From UBA1858 sp963976865 (GTDB lineage: Bacteria > Pseudomonadota > Gammaproteobacteria > UBA4575): 64,000 nt of DNA. The stretch is from the NCBI GenBank assembly GCA_963976865.1, contig CAXBLY010000001.1:806001-870000 (forward strand). The letters are read 5' to 3'. This document shows, piece by piece, positions 45,020-53,795 of the stretch. Every line of letters starts with the position of its first letter. Within the stretch, counting starts at the first letter, position 1. The notes beneath the pieces were generated by a model. That model was not told the DNA's origin. It ran no database searches and worked only from the letters and a program-made list of their open reading frames with translations. A program made the position numbers and the translations under genes.

Positions 45020-46297
45020 TTACTTTGAAGACTTCAGGAATACCCGGGAATTTCTTTGGTAGTTAAAAGTTTTCTGTTTGCTAATCGGCAGGTCCTGTAT
45101 GCTGGACTTTCGATAACCCTGTTCATGAAACCAGTGTAATGCTTTTGTAGTCAGTACAAATACGCTACTAAGGCCCAAGGTCCATGCTTTCTGTTCAAGA
45201 TGTTTCAGTAAACGATTTCCATGACCTTCTTTCTGAAAATCAGGGTGAACAGCCAGACATGCAATTTCTCCAATGCTTTTCTGTTTAAGTGGATGTAATG
45301 CGCCACATGCGATGACAAACCCGTCACGTTCGACGACATCATAATTATGAATTTCCAGTTCGATTTGTTCGCGAGTGCGGTGTACCAGGATCTCTTGCTC
45401 TTCCAATGGCTTGATTAAAGAAATAATCCCACCTACATCTTCAACTGTGGCAGGTCGAATATCATTATAGTGTTCGGCAGTGATGAGTGTGCCCGCGCCA
45501 TCATGACTATAAAGCTCCTGCAATAAAGCACCGGGAATATCAGTGCTAAGCAAGTGAACACGCTGTACCCGGTTCAGACATGCATTGATAGCGAACTCTA
45601 TATGTTGTCTTAAAGTTTTATTTAATGATTTTCGACGTGACAGTAACTCTTGTGCACTGTTGAGAGTGAGGAATTTGATGCGTTGCCTGCGACTATTCTG
45701 TAATGTTTTTTCATTCACCAGAAAAATAAGTTTCTCAGAAGGGATGCTGGCAGCAACGGTGGTTGCGACATCATATTCATCGAGATAAAAACATTCGCCA
45801 CTCGGGGAGTATCCCAATGACGAAAGCAGAACAATATTTCCGTGCCCAAGTTGATCCTGGATCGCTTGTGTATCAACGCGACGTACTTCTCCATGAAACT
45901 GAAGGTCTACACCATCAACCACGCCGGCGGGTTTGGCGTGTACGAAATTACCGGATACCGTAGTAAGTTTCATACCAGCCATCGGAGTGTTTATCAGGCC
46001 GGTTGAGAATAATGATTCAATACGTGATTGCAGCTCCCCGATTTTATGTTGAACTTTGAGCAGTTTGCGGGAGTCTATTACAGGTCTTTTGGCTTTTCCC
46101 AAAGGGAGTATGCCCGTGGCATATACCAGGACCAGCTTGATGCCTAGCGTCTGCATCAGTGCAAGATCCTGTATCAGGGCAGGCAACTGATCTCCTTCAA
46201 CCAGGCTGCTGGGAATAGTGATAACAAATACGTTTCCCTGATGTGCATAGATATAGGGGGCAGCACTTCGGAACGTTTCTATGTCAAATGTTTCCAT
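45020..46297 (-). CDS. argA: Amino-acid N-acetyltransferase (N-acetylglutamate synthase)
   Basis: ArgA makes N-acetylglutamate, the first step of arginine synthesis. The 425 residues comprise an N-terminal amino-acid-kinase-like domain (FVITIPSSLVEGDQLPALIQD; VYATGILPLG), which usually binds arginine for feedback inhibition, and a C-terminal GNAT domain (about 285-420; CLAVHPDFQKEGHGNRLLKHL). argE, a later step, is 5 kb away. The start is divergent from the unknown exported protein at 46447. Confidence 0.95.
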   Translation of the reverse strand: METFDIETFRSAAPYIYAHQGNVFVITIPSSLVEGDQLPALIQDLALMQTLGIKLVLVYATGILPLGKAKRPVIDSRKLLKVQHKIGELQSRIESLFSTGLINTPMAGMKLTTVSGNFVHAKPAGVVDGVDLQFHGEVRRVDTQAIQDQLGHGNIVLLSSLGYSPSGECFYLDEYDVATTVAASIPSEKLIFLVNEKTLQNSRRQRIKFLTLNSAQELLSRRKSLNKTLRQHIEFAINACLNRVQRVHLLSTDIPGALLQELYSHDGAGTLITAEHYNDIRPATVEDVGGIISLIKPLEEQEILVHRTREQIELEIHNYDVVERDGFVIACGALHPLKQKSIGEIACLAVHPDFQKEGHGNRLLKHLEQKAWTLGLSSVFVLTTKALHWFHEQGYRKSSIQDLPISKQKTFNYQRNSRVFLKSSK

Positions 46298-46446
46298 GGT
46301 GTGATTCTAAATAAATAGCGGATAATTTGTCCGGAATTATACTGATTAATTAGTAAAAATGTGGTGTCTATTATTATGGCAAGGAAGCTGTGGTAGTATG
46401 ATTAACTACAGAATATCTCGATAAAAGCTCATTTTAGAGCGTGAAA

Positions 46447-47166
46447 ATGGAAGATGAAAATATGTTATCTAATAATAAACTGAATGCAGTCAAATTTACT
46501 AAAAATATTTCCGTATTGAGCCTGTTTATAGGTTTGGTTGCAGGCTTTTTTAGCGCCACTGTCATTGCGGATGGGGGTATGCCCATACAGGATGCAGTGG
46601 TATTCACAGTGCCAACTAATCTGGAAAGCATGTCTACCAAAGAGATTTCAGATATGCGTGCAGCACGTCTAAGAGACCTGGACAAGACGGCGGCGAATGC
46701 CGAGGCGGAAAGGACTGCAGAAGAGAAACTTTTTAATCAGTTAATGTCCCATGACCTGGTTAGACTAAGCATTGCCGATGTAATTGCTGAAATGATAGTT
46801 GACTATAAAATTGATGGTGAGTTTAAAGAAACATTATTAGGATATCAGTCTACATTTTCTGTCGATATGATGGAGAACCGCAAGGTTGTTCATGACCTTG
46901 AAGACTATCCTTCGTATGATTTTAGATTTTCTGCGGTCTATATGTCCATGCTGTATGCATTTCAAAAGTATCCTGACTTCTATGACAGGCTGAAAGTAGA
47001 TATGGTCAATGAAGAAACACCAATTGGCAGTTATAAAAAGACACTGGATGAATCCTACCGTGCCGTTAAGCAGGCACGTGCAGAAGTGGATATGATGAAA
47101 TCTGGTGATGATATTAAGAAAGTGATTGTTGCACTGGATAATGAACTGGCAAGACGTTCAAACTAA
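46447..47166 (+). CDS. Exported helical protein of unknown function
   Basis: The protein of about 239 residues has a positively charged N-terminus and a signal/anchor segment (VLSLFIGLVAGFFSATVIA), then a largely helical mature part (MSTKEISDMRAARLRDLDK; NAEAERTAEEKLF coiled-coil-like). I do not recognise the family. It is single, divergent from argA and convergent with the TonB receptor. ATG 46447 was chosen over GTG 46441. Confidence 0.7.
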   Translation: MEDENMLSNNKLNAVKFTKNISVLSLFIGLVAGFFSATVIADGGMPIQDAVVFTVPTNLESMSTKEISDMRAARLRDLDKTAANAEAERTAEEKLFNQLMSHDLVRLSIADVIAEMIVDYKIDGEFKETLLGYQSTFSVDMMENRKVVHDLEDYPSYDFRFSAVYMSMLYAFQKYPDFYDRLKVDMVNEETPIGSYKKTLDESYRAVKQARAEVDMMKSGDDIKKVIVALDNELARRSN

Positions 47167-47174
47167 ATTTAAAA

Positions 47175-47213
47175 GTATACAGATAGAAATGTATGGTTTC
47201 TATCTGTGTATAC
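47175..47213. terminator. Bidirectional terminator between convergent genes
   Basis: GTATACAGATAGAAA (47175-47189) pairs with 47197-47213 around a seven-base loop, 15 pairs with a two-base bulge. In the minus direction it is followed by TTTTAAATTT, so it should end the TonB receptor transcript, and it can form on the other strand also. Confidence 0.7.
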
Positions 47214-47228
47214 ATTTGCAATCTTCGA

Positions 47229-49385
47229 CTAGAAAGAAACTCCAACTGTTACGAACGCATTAATACCTGGTCCAGGTAAGCGTTCGCCCAGATCTTCACC
47301 ATTTCCTGCTACGCGGTTAAAGCCGTTTAAGTGGTCTGCATATTCCTTGTCTAATAGATTTTCAACGCCTGCCTGGATAGAGAGATTAGACATGCTTGCC
47401 GGCGTGTATTGACCGTAAAGATTTATCAATCCATAACCAGGTGTGGAGTCATTATTGTTATTTGGATTGCCGGGATCATCTGTTAACTCATCAGAAATTT
47501 TGCTTTGTCTGGCAACCAGAACTCCTTCAATTGTTGCCGATCCATTTCCAAAATGGCGTGTTAGTGCAGCGCTTGTTCGCGGTGGTGCAATGTGAAACAG
47601 GTCATCATTAATATCGCGTCGTTTGCCACGCACATAACTTGCCTGGCCAGATAGCGACCATAGCTGGCTGATTTGATAACCCCAGTTTGTATCAAAACCA
47701 TAGATTTCAGCTTCAACGTTAGCAAACTGTAATGGAGTTGCATCACCATTCGCTCCACCACTGACACCGATGACAGGTGTGTTAGCAGCATTCGCTTCAA
47801 CGGCAACACCCTGAATGAAATTATTGATACGCTGGTAATGTATTCTGGGACTGAAGTATGCTTTTTCATCAGCCCAGTCTAATCCAAGCTCAAACTGGTT
47901 GCTCCATTCCGGATCCAGATCAATATTGCCGATATAGTTATTGCCATCTCCCAGTCCGGCATTAACATTTAACGGAATCCAGAGATAACGCTCAATGTAT
48001 GTGGGTGCACGGGTTTTACGTGCGTAGCCTGCAATGAAAGACAGCTCACTGTTAATTGGGTAATTAAGCTTTGCTGCAATATCTAGCAAGTTATCTTTCT
48101 GGGAACGGTCCGAACTGTTAAAACGGTCGCGAAGTGCACGTACCGCAGCAGGAGGAGTTCCCATGACAGCAGCAGCGGGCAGATTTGCAGGCTGGGCATC
48201 AACTTCGTCTGCATCTGTTTTTACTTGCTTGTATCTAAATCCCAGTTCGACAGATGCATGTCTAAATGCACCTTTCCATTCTGTAAATAAACCCAGATGA
48301 TCTTCTTCAGCGTTATTGAAATTAGTAACGAAGAATGGTTCAAAGTCCGGATCAAGTATCACAGCGTCATGATCAGTATTATGAGCATCGATGCCTAAAC
48401 TGATTTGGCCATTTGAAATGGGACGGGTCAATGTTAGTTTGGCACCGCTATCATCAGCATCAGCGTTGATAATTCTTCGGTCAGTACCTGTAAAGGGAGC
48501 TAAAGGCAGTGATGAAAAGTCAGGGGCTGGACGCAATTCATAATTTCTCATCTGGTGTTCAATATCTGTATGGAACACATCAAGCTCAACAACGAAATTG
48601 TTTAACTCGCCAAGATATTCAAAATTGTATAGTTCAGTATGAAAGAAATTAATATCAAGTGGCAGAGAGGGAGTCCCGGAATCTTTAGAACTCACATAGC
48701 GGGCATCAAATGAAAGTTCATGCCTGCCAAGCTGCACACCATAACCTGCACCAGCACTGCTGCGTTCGTATTCTGTTCCATCAATATCGCCGCCGCCTGA
48801 GCGGAAATCATCACCATCATCATGGCTACCTGTAATATGAAAACGATGCTGGTCATTTGCAATACCAACGATGCCACCTGCGTTGTAACCTGAGTCAACG
48901 CTGTGCGCCGATAGTTCTATATCACTTTGCAGCATGAATTTATCGCTGTCAGAAAATTCACTGGATTTGGGCGTGACTTTAACCGTATTACCAAGTGTGG
49001 AGCCATTGCTGACAGAATCTATGCCGCGTTCTACTTCAAATGATTCTACGAGAGTATTGGGCATATAATGCAAAGGAGGGTCCATCCAGTTGGGGCCACC
49101 GCTTTCAATTCGGGTATCATCAATTAATACATTCATTCTGGGGCCAAATATGCCGCGGTAATGCGTCTGGCCGCTAATTGCGCCATTACTGTGGATGCCG
49201 CCACCAGGAATTTTTTCCATTAAAGCGGTGACATCAGTCTCCACTGTCGCGGGTTTATGAGAACTGGAACTCTGGATAACAGTATCTGTGACAGAAATAG
49301 GTTTTAGTTGTTCTGCATGAGTATTTTGTGCAATGGTGAATAGCAGGACTGAGAAAGATGGAAGTACAATCTTGAAACGAAACAT
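47229..49385 (-). CDS. TonB-dependent outer-membrane receptor, OprC/NosA-like
   Basis: The 718-residue precursor has a signal peptide (VLLFTIAQNTHA), a possible TonB box (KPISVTDTVI), a plug domain (DVTALMEKIPGGGIHSNGA; MNVLIDDTRI; SNGSTLGNTVKV) and a 22-strand-type barrel ending in Phe (NAFVTVGVSF). The plug has GPNWMDPP, close to the GCPNRMDPP seen in copper-linked OprC/NosA receptors, so copper or another metal is a guess. The start lies 62 bases from a RegA-type box shared with regB. Confidence 0.9.
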   Translation of the reverse strand: MFRFKIVLPSFSVLLFTIAQNTHAEQLKPISVTDTVIQSSSSHKPATVETDVTALMEKIPGGGIHSNGAISGQTHYRGIFGPRMNVLIDDTRIESGGPNWMDPPLHYMPNTLVESFEVERGIDSVSNGSTLGNTVKVTPKSSEFSDSDKFMLQSDIELSAHSVDSGYNAGGIVGIANDQHRFHITGSHDDGDDFRSGGGDIDGTEYERSSAGAGYGVQLGRHELSFDARYVSSKDSGTPSLPLDINFFHTELYNFEYLGELNNFVVELDVFHTDIEHQMRNYELRPAPDFSSLPLAPFTGTDRRIINADADDSGAKLTLTRPISNGQISLGIDAHNTDHDAVILDPDFEPFFVTNFNNAEEDHLGLFTEWKGAFRHASVELGFRYKQVKTDADEVDAQPANLPAAAVMGTPPAAVRALRDRFNSSDRSQKDNLLDIAAKLNYPINSELSFIAGYARKTRAPTYIERYLWIPLNVNAGLGDGNNYIGNIDLDPEWSNQFELGLDWADEKAYFSPRIHYQRINNFIQGVAVEANAANTPVIGVSGGANGDATPLQFANVEAEIYGFDTNWGYQISQLWSLSGQASYVRGKRRDINDDLFHIAPPRTSAALTRHFGNGSATIEGVLVARQSKISDELTDDPGNPNNNNDSTPGYGLINLYGQYTPASMSNLSIQAGVENLLDKEYADHLNGFNRVAGNGEDLGERLPGPGINAFVTVGVSF

Positions 49386-49447
49386 AAACTGTTCTTTTTA
49401 ATTAAAATATGGGAACAGGTAGAGTAGCAAAAAAGCATTATGATTAA

Positions 49448-49466
49448 GTGCGACAAAATGTCGCAC
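49448..49466. promoter_or_regulatory. RegA/PrrA/ActR-type operator
   Basis: GTGCGACA-AAA-TGTCGCAC is a perfect eight-base inverted repeat with a three-base spacer, matching the GCGNC-N-GNCGC pattern bound by the RegA/PrrA/ActR/RegR response regulator family. It lies 62 bases upstream of the TonB receptor start and 81 bases upstream of regB, which encodes the partner kinase of RegA (50801-51331). It could control both directions. Confidence 0.8.
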
Positions 49467-49547
49467 AGGTATCTGATAGGCAAGGTAAATAATAGTGAAA
49501 TATAGACTACAATCCAGCTTTGTAGAGGACGTTATGCAGGTGGTTCA

Positions 49548-50798
49548 TTGGCGACAAAACTGAATATACCCTGGTGGGGGAAAGAGGAGTCAAATACTCT
49601 CAGGATTCTTTTCTGGTTTAGAGCATTTTCAATTCTCGGCCAAATTGCAACATCAATACTTGCAAAACTGGTGTTCTCATTTCCCCTGAATGGAATTGGA
49701 ATTACTGTCGTTATTTCCAGTCTGGTAATGGTGAACATATTTACCCTGTTACGCTCGGCTAATGTGTCTGAACCGTCTAATCTGGAAATATTTTTTCAGT
49801 TGTTTATTGATATTGCAGCACTAAGCGCGCTGTTTTATTTCTCCGGAGGAGCAACCAATCCATTTGTATCGATGTATTTGTTGCCTGTTGCTATCGGTGC
49901 GATCCTGCTGCCACAGGCGTGGGTGTGGGTATTGGCGTTAACCAGCATGGCAGCTTATTCTTATCTGATGTGGCTATATCCAAATCAGCATTTACATCAC
50001 AGTAGTCAATCGTTCTCATTACATGTTTTTGGCATGTGGGTAAGCTTTGTTTTAAGCGCTGGTGTCATTGCATTTTTCGTTGTTAAGATGCGTGCTGTAC
50101 TACAGCATAAGGATCAATTGCTTACATCAATTAGAGAGAAGGCAATTAAAGACGAAAAACTGGTTTCACTGGGAGCACTTGCTGCGAGTACAGCCCATGA
50201 AATGGGAACACCGCTTGGAACAATTCAGTTAATAACAGCTGAGCTTGAAGAAAATAAAATTAGTCAGGAAGAAATACATACTTTGCTAGAGCAGGTTAAG
50301 CGATGTAAACAGGCGCTTGCTGAAATGTCGACCTCTGCGGGAGGTTTGCATGTTGAAGGGGATGGTGTCATTGATTTCAAAGAGTTTCTGTTGGATTTGT
50401 TAGCGCGTTGGCAACAGACAAGAGCGTCAGTAACACTAAAGAAAAAGATTTCAGGTAAAACAAAAGTGGGAGTGGTTGCAGCTAAAACTCTATCCAAAGC
50501 TATTACTAACCTGCTGGATAATGCTGCAGATGCATCACCTAATATTGTCTGTATCAATGCAGACTGGGGAGACACTGAAGCGCAGTTAACAATTATTGAT
50601 CAGGGCGACGGTATAGATCCGGAAATATTAGCTGACATTGGCACTAAACCTTATTCGAGCAAGCCTGATGGAATCGGGCTGGGTGTGTTTCTCGCCCAGG
50701 AGATTATTCAGAGAATGGGTGGGACTATCAGGCTGAATAACAGGCTTTCGGGTGGCGTGGAAACACTCATCACATTGCCCGTGCAGATGTTGAAATAA
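49548..50798 (+). CDS. regB: Redox-sensing histidine kinase RegB/PrrB/ActS family
   Basis: RegB senses redox state through ubiquinone and a cysteine and phosphorylates RegA. The 416-residue protein has about six TM segments (about 20-180), the quinone-binding motif GGATNPF at 100-106, phospho-acceptor H217 in STAHEMGTPLGTIQL, and C253 in VKRCKQ, equivalent to the redox-active Cys (C265 in R. capsulatus). The HATPase domain follows (NLLDNAADASP; GIGLGVFLAQEII). The start is TTG with AGGTGG just upstream; no in-frame ATG precedes TM1. Two bases separate it from regA. Confidence 0.93.
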   Translation: MATKLNIPWWGKEESNTLRILFWFRAFSILGQIATSILAKLVFSFPLNGIGITVVISSLVMVNIFTLLRSANVSEPSNLEIFFQLFIDIAALSALFYFSGGATNPFVSMYLLPVAIGAILLPQAWVWVLALTSMAAYSYLMWLYPNQHLHHSSQSFSLHVFGMWVSFVLSAGVIAFFVVKMRAVLQHKDQLLTSIREKAIKDEKLVSLGALAASTAHEMGTPLGTIQLITAELEENKISQEEIHTLLEQVKRCKQALAEMSTSAGGLHVEGDGVIDFKEFLLDLLARWQQTRASVTLKKKISGKTKVGVVAAKTLSKAITNLLDNAADASPNIVCINADWGDTEAQLTIIDQGDGIDPEILADIGTKPYSSKPDGIGLGVFLAQEIIQRMGGTIRLNNRLSGGVETLITLPVQMLK

Positions 50799-50800
50799 GT

Positions 50801-51331
50801 ATGACGAGTAGTGTAATTATTGTTGATGATGATGTTCCATTTTGCAGTGCATTGAGTCGTGCATTTGCTAAACGTGGTTACATGGCCATTTGTGCGCACA
50901 GCGTGGTCGAGCTTGGAAACATGAAAAAGCTTGGCGAAGTGGAATATGGTGTAGTTGATTTGAGACTGGGTGAAGAGTCAGGACTGAACGCGATCAAGTT
51001 ATTGCTGGCAAATAACCCCAATATGAAAATTGTTATGCTAACTGCCTATGCAAGTATCGCCACCACTGTGGAAGCCATGAAACTCGGTGCGATGAACTAT
51101 TTAACCAAGCCTGCATCAGTTCAGGAAATTATTGATAAATTACTGCGGTCACCTAATGAAGGTGATGCGCTTATTGAAGAGACTCCATTGTCTGTAAAAA
51201 GACTGGAGTGGGAACATTTGCAGAAAGTTTTGCTGGAACATGATGGCAATATTTCTGCTGCAGCAAGAGCGCTGAATATGCATCGTAGAACTTTGCAGCG
51301 AAAATTGCAGAAGCGGCCAGTGAAAAGATAA
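50801..51331 (+). CDS. regA: Response regulator RegA/PrrA/ActR family
   Basis: The 176-residue protein has a receiver domain (DDD at 9-11, phospho-acceptor D53, K103 in LTKPA) and a Fis-type helix-turn-helix with the family's near-invariant NISAAARALNMHRRTLQRKL (150-169). RegA controls redox-responsive genes such as respiration, carbon and nitrogen fixation and hydrogenase genes in proteobacteria. Its expected box occurs 80 bases before regB, so it probably regulates its own operon and the TonB receptor. It converges on argE (eight-base gap). Confidence 0.95.
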   Translation: MTSSVIIVDDDVPFCSALSRAFAKRGYMAICAHSVVELGNMKKLGEVEYGVVDLRLGEESGLNAIKLLLANNPNMKIVMLTAYASIATTVEAMKLGAMNYLTKPASVQEIIDKLLRSPNEGDALIEETPLSVKRLEWEHLQKVLLEHDGNISAAARALNMHRRTLQRKLQKRPVKR

Positions 51332-51339
51332 ACTTTCCG

Positions 51340-52491
51340 TTAATCAATACAGATATTTTTGATTAGTTGTCTGTAAAGCTGAATGCCAGACTCGATTTGT
51401 TCATGTTCAATGTATTCGTCAGGCTGATGGGCAACATCAATACTGCCAGGGCCGAGCACTATCGTTTCCATTCCCATTTGAGAGAAGTAGGGGCCTTCAG
51501 TGGCAAATACAACAGAATTACTTTGCACCTGTGTTAACTGCTCAGCAATTTTAACGATATTACTTGTGCTGGGAGTCGCCAGGGCAGGAGTGCCATCAAA
51601 CAGACTGCTAAATTCACATTCGAGTTTGCGTCGCTGGGCTATTTCTAACACCATATCATGCAGATTATTTCTAACCGCATTGAGTTCCATATCCGGAAGA
51701 ATACGCAAGTCATAATGTAATTCGCACTGACCACAAATTCGATTGGGGTTATCTCCACCATGGATGTGGCCTAAATTGAGTGTGGGGTGCGGAATTGCAA
51801 AGTCTCTATTTGTGAACTGTTTGCCCAGCGTGTCTCTGTAGTCAAGCATTGCCTGCATAATTTCATGCATGCCTTCCAGAGCATTATTTCCTAAAGAAGG
51901 ATCACTTGAGTGACCGGATCTGCCAGTCAAACGAATGCTATCCATAAAGATACCTTTATGCTGGTGCACAGGTTTTAGATTGGTTGGTTCTCCAATCACA
52001 CAATAACGGCCTAATCTGGTGTTGCCTTTAAGTAAGGCCTTCACGCCTGACATGGAACTCTCTTCGTCAGCGGTCGCGAGTATGACTAGTGGCTTTTTCA
52101 GCTTGCTGGTATCGATACTCAGTAATGAAGTTATCACGAGGGCGAAGAAGCTCTTCATATCGCTCGTCCCCAAGCCGTAATAACGACGATCTACCTGAGT
52201 GAATGTAAATGGATCAAAATTCCACAAGCTTTCATCGCACGGGACAGTGTCCGTATGGCCAGATAGAGCCAGTCCATCATCACCGTTGCCCAGACGAGCA
52301 ATTAGATTGGCTTTATTATTTTGATCAGGCAATGTCTGAATATCAATATCAAAGCCAAAACCGTCCAGCCACTCAGCCAGTAAGTGTATAACTGCCAGGT
52401 TACTGCTGTCTAAATGGGGATGTGTACTGCTAACAGAAGGACTGGAAATTAATTTTTCCAGCATGTCATGTGTGACAGGTGCTTTCGCCAT
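51340..52491 (-). CDS. argE: Acetylornithine deacetylase
   Basis: ArgE hydrolyses N-acetylornithine to ornithine. The protein of about 383 residues is an M20 metallopeptidase-fold enzyme: ALSGHTDTVPCDES metal His, TADEESSMSGVKALL catalytic Glu, GEPTNLKPVHQHKG and GRSGHSSDPSLG. ATG 52491 is chosen; an upstream in-frame Met would overlap dgkA. It follows dgkA after 16 bases, so it may be read from the mtdA-dgkA transcript. Confidence 0.93.
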   Translation of the reverse strand: MAKAPVTHDMLEKLISSPSVSSTHPHLDSSNLAVIHLLAEWLDGFGFDIDIQTLPDQNNKANLIARLGNGDDGLALSGHTDTVPCDESLWNFDPFTFTQVDRRYYGLGTSDMKSFFALVITSLLSIDTSKLKKPLVILATADEESSMSGVKALLKGNTRLGRYCVIGEPTNLKPVHQHKGIFMDSIRLTGRSGHSSDPSLGNNALEGMHEIMQAMLDYRDTLGKQFTNRDFAIPHPTLNLGHIHGGDNPNRICGQCELHYDLRILPDMELNAVRNNLHDMVLEIAQRRKLECEFSSLFDGTPALATPSTSNIVKIAEQLTQVQSNSVVFATEGPYFSQMGMETIVLGPGSIDVAHQPDEYIEHEQIESGIQLYRQLIKNICID

Positions 52492-52507
52492 TAAAATACT
52501 GAGGCCA

Positions 52508-52876
52508 TCAGAAAACGAAACGGTCCAGAGCAACCAGGCTCCATACGCATATAATAAGCATATTGCTCAGGAAAACTGCGGCAGATCCGGCATCTTTTGC
52601 CAGGCCAGATAACTCGTGTCGTTCAAGGCCAACCCTGTCTACTGCATGCTCGATGCCTGTATTCAGAAGTTCTACTATTAAGACGATAAATAAAGGGATG
52701 ATTAATAGCGCAGTCTGCGTGAGTGTTTCGCCAAGGAAAAAGGCAGCCGGGAACATGATAATGCCAGTGAGTATTTCTTCACGAAAAGCCGCTTCACTTT
52801 TCCATGTAGATGCTATGCCCTTGCAGGAAAATATAACCGCGTTATAGATACGTTTTAAGCCGAATGTAGCCTGCAT
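52508..52876 (-). CDS. dgkA: Diacylglycerol kinase (DgkA)
   Basis: DgkA phosphorylates diacylglycerol in the inner membrane, recycling the by-product of membrane-derived oligosaccharide and lipid A modification. At 122 residues it has three TM helices and the motif ELLNTGIEHAVDRVG with catalytic Glu, then KDAGSAAVFLSN. It starts 21 bases after mtdA, with no hairpin between them. Confidence 0.94.
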   Translation of the reverse strand: MQATFGLKRIYNAVIFSCKGIASTWKSEAAFREEILTGIIMFPAAFFLGETLTQTALLIIPLFIVLIVELLNTGIEHAVDRVGLERHELSGLAKDAGSAAVFLSNMLIICVWSLVALDRFVF

Positions 52877-52897
52877 GGTAATAGTGGTGCTGTTTAC

Positions 52898-53755
52898 CTA
52901 AAGAAGTGATTCGGCAGTCTGATAGACTTCTTTTGCATCAAGTACCAGATCATTGCTCTCAAACAAGCGTGCAATGCAAGCACGATGTAATTTCAGCTTT
53001 AATGCGCCTACGCCAATACCACCAAAAATACGCTTACCAAAACGATCTTCATTTTTATCCATCATGTCTATGCCCTCGAACCCCAGAGGTGGCGCTGTAT
53101 TTACATCAGCCAGAACTTCTAAGGTTGGATGATTCTGCCAGTGGTCGGCTCGTAACAACTGGATGCCAGTCTTGCCTGCGCCAAATACAATATGGGCATT
53201 ATTCAGTGCAGCTGCGATTGTGTCATCGTCTGAGGCTACCATCGGTTCCAGATCGACACCAAATTGCTGTTTCATTAACTCGCATGACTGCTGTGAGCGA
53301 TCAAGCTTGCGTGAAGTCAGCCTTACATTGGCTCCATTCATAGCCAGCATGGCTGCGGCACGTTGACCAACCGGACCAGTACCTGCGAGGACTACCGCAG
53401 TTTTGCCTTTAACATCAGTTGAGTTGGTGATCAGTGCGACACCTGCGGCAGCAGTGGTATTGCAGCCATTGCTGTCGAGCATTACAGAAACACGGAATTT
53501 TTGAAAAAATATCTTTTGTACGGCTGCAAATAACTCCTGCCCAGCTGCTAGATCACTACCGCCTACGAATAGCGCAGTGTTCTTTTTATTCTTGGGTGCA
53601 CGTGTATATATTGCACCTTCAACCAGCGAGTAGCAGTTCTCGGGTGTAATCCCGGCAAGTTGTGTGACGTGATCTGCGCCACCATCATAGGCAACAACAG
53701 AATCAAACACGCTGGGTATTGCATCGGTATCAAAATGATAAAGTAATTTTTTCAT
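52898..53755 (-). CDS. mtdA: NADP-dependent methylene-H4F/methylene-H4MPT dehydrogenase MtdA
   Basis: MtdA reversibly oxidises methylene-tetrahydrofolate and methylene-tetrahydromethanopterin with NADP+. The 285 residues follow the methylotroph MtdA pattern: LYHFDTDAIPSVFDSVVAYD, FVGGSDLAAG, VSVMLDSNGCNTTAAAG (about 91-107), the Rossmann motif VVLAGTGPVGQRAA and LKLKLHRACIARLFES near the end. It lies 40 bases after ppc in a serine-cycle cluster, which supports the assignment. No fch (methenyl-H4F cyclohydrolase) is visible beside it; folD is in the same cluster. Confidence 0.93.
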   Translation of the reverse strand: MKKLLYHFDTDAIPSVFDSVVAYDGGADHVTQLAGITPENCYSLVEGAIYTRAPKNKKNTALFVGGSDLAAGQELFAAVQKIFFQKFRVSVMLDSNGCNTTAAAGVALITNSTDVKGKTAVVLAGTGPVGQRAAAMLAMNGANVRLTSRKLDRSQQSCELMKQQFGVDLEPMVASDDDTIAAALNNAHIVFGAGKTGIQLLRADHWQNHPTLEVLADVNTAPPLGFEGIDMMDKNEDRFGKRIFGGIGVGALKLKLHRACIARLFESNDLVLDAKEVYQTAESLL

Positions 53756-53795
53756 AGTTTAATTCAATGTTAATTGGAGACACATGGTTGGTGCT

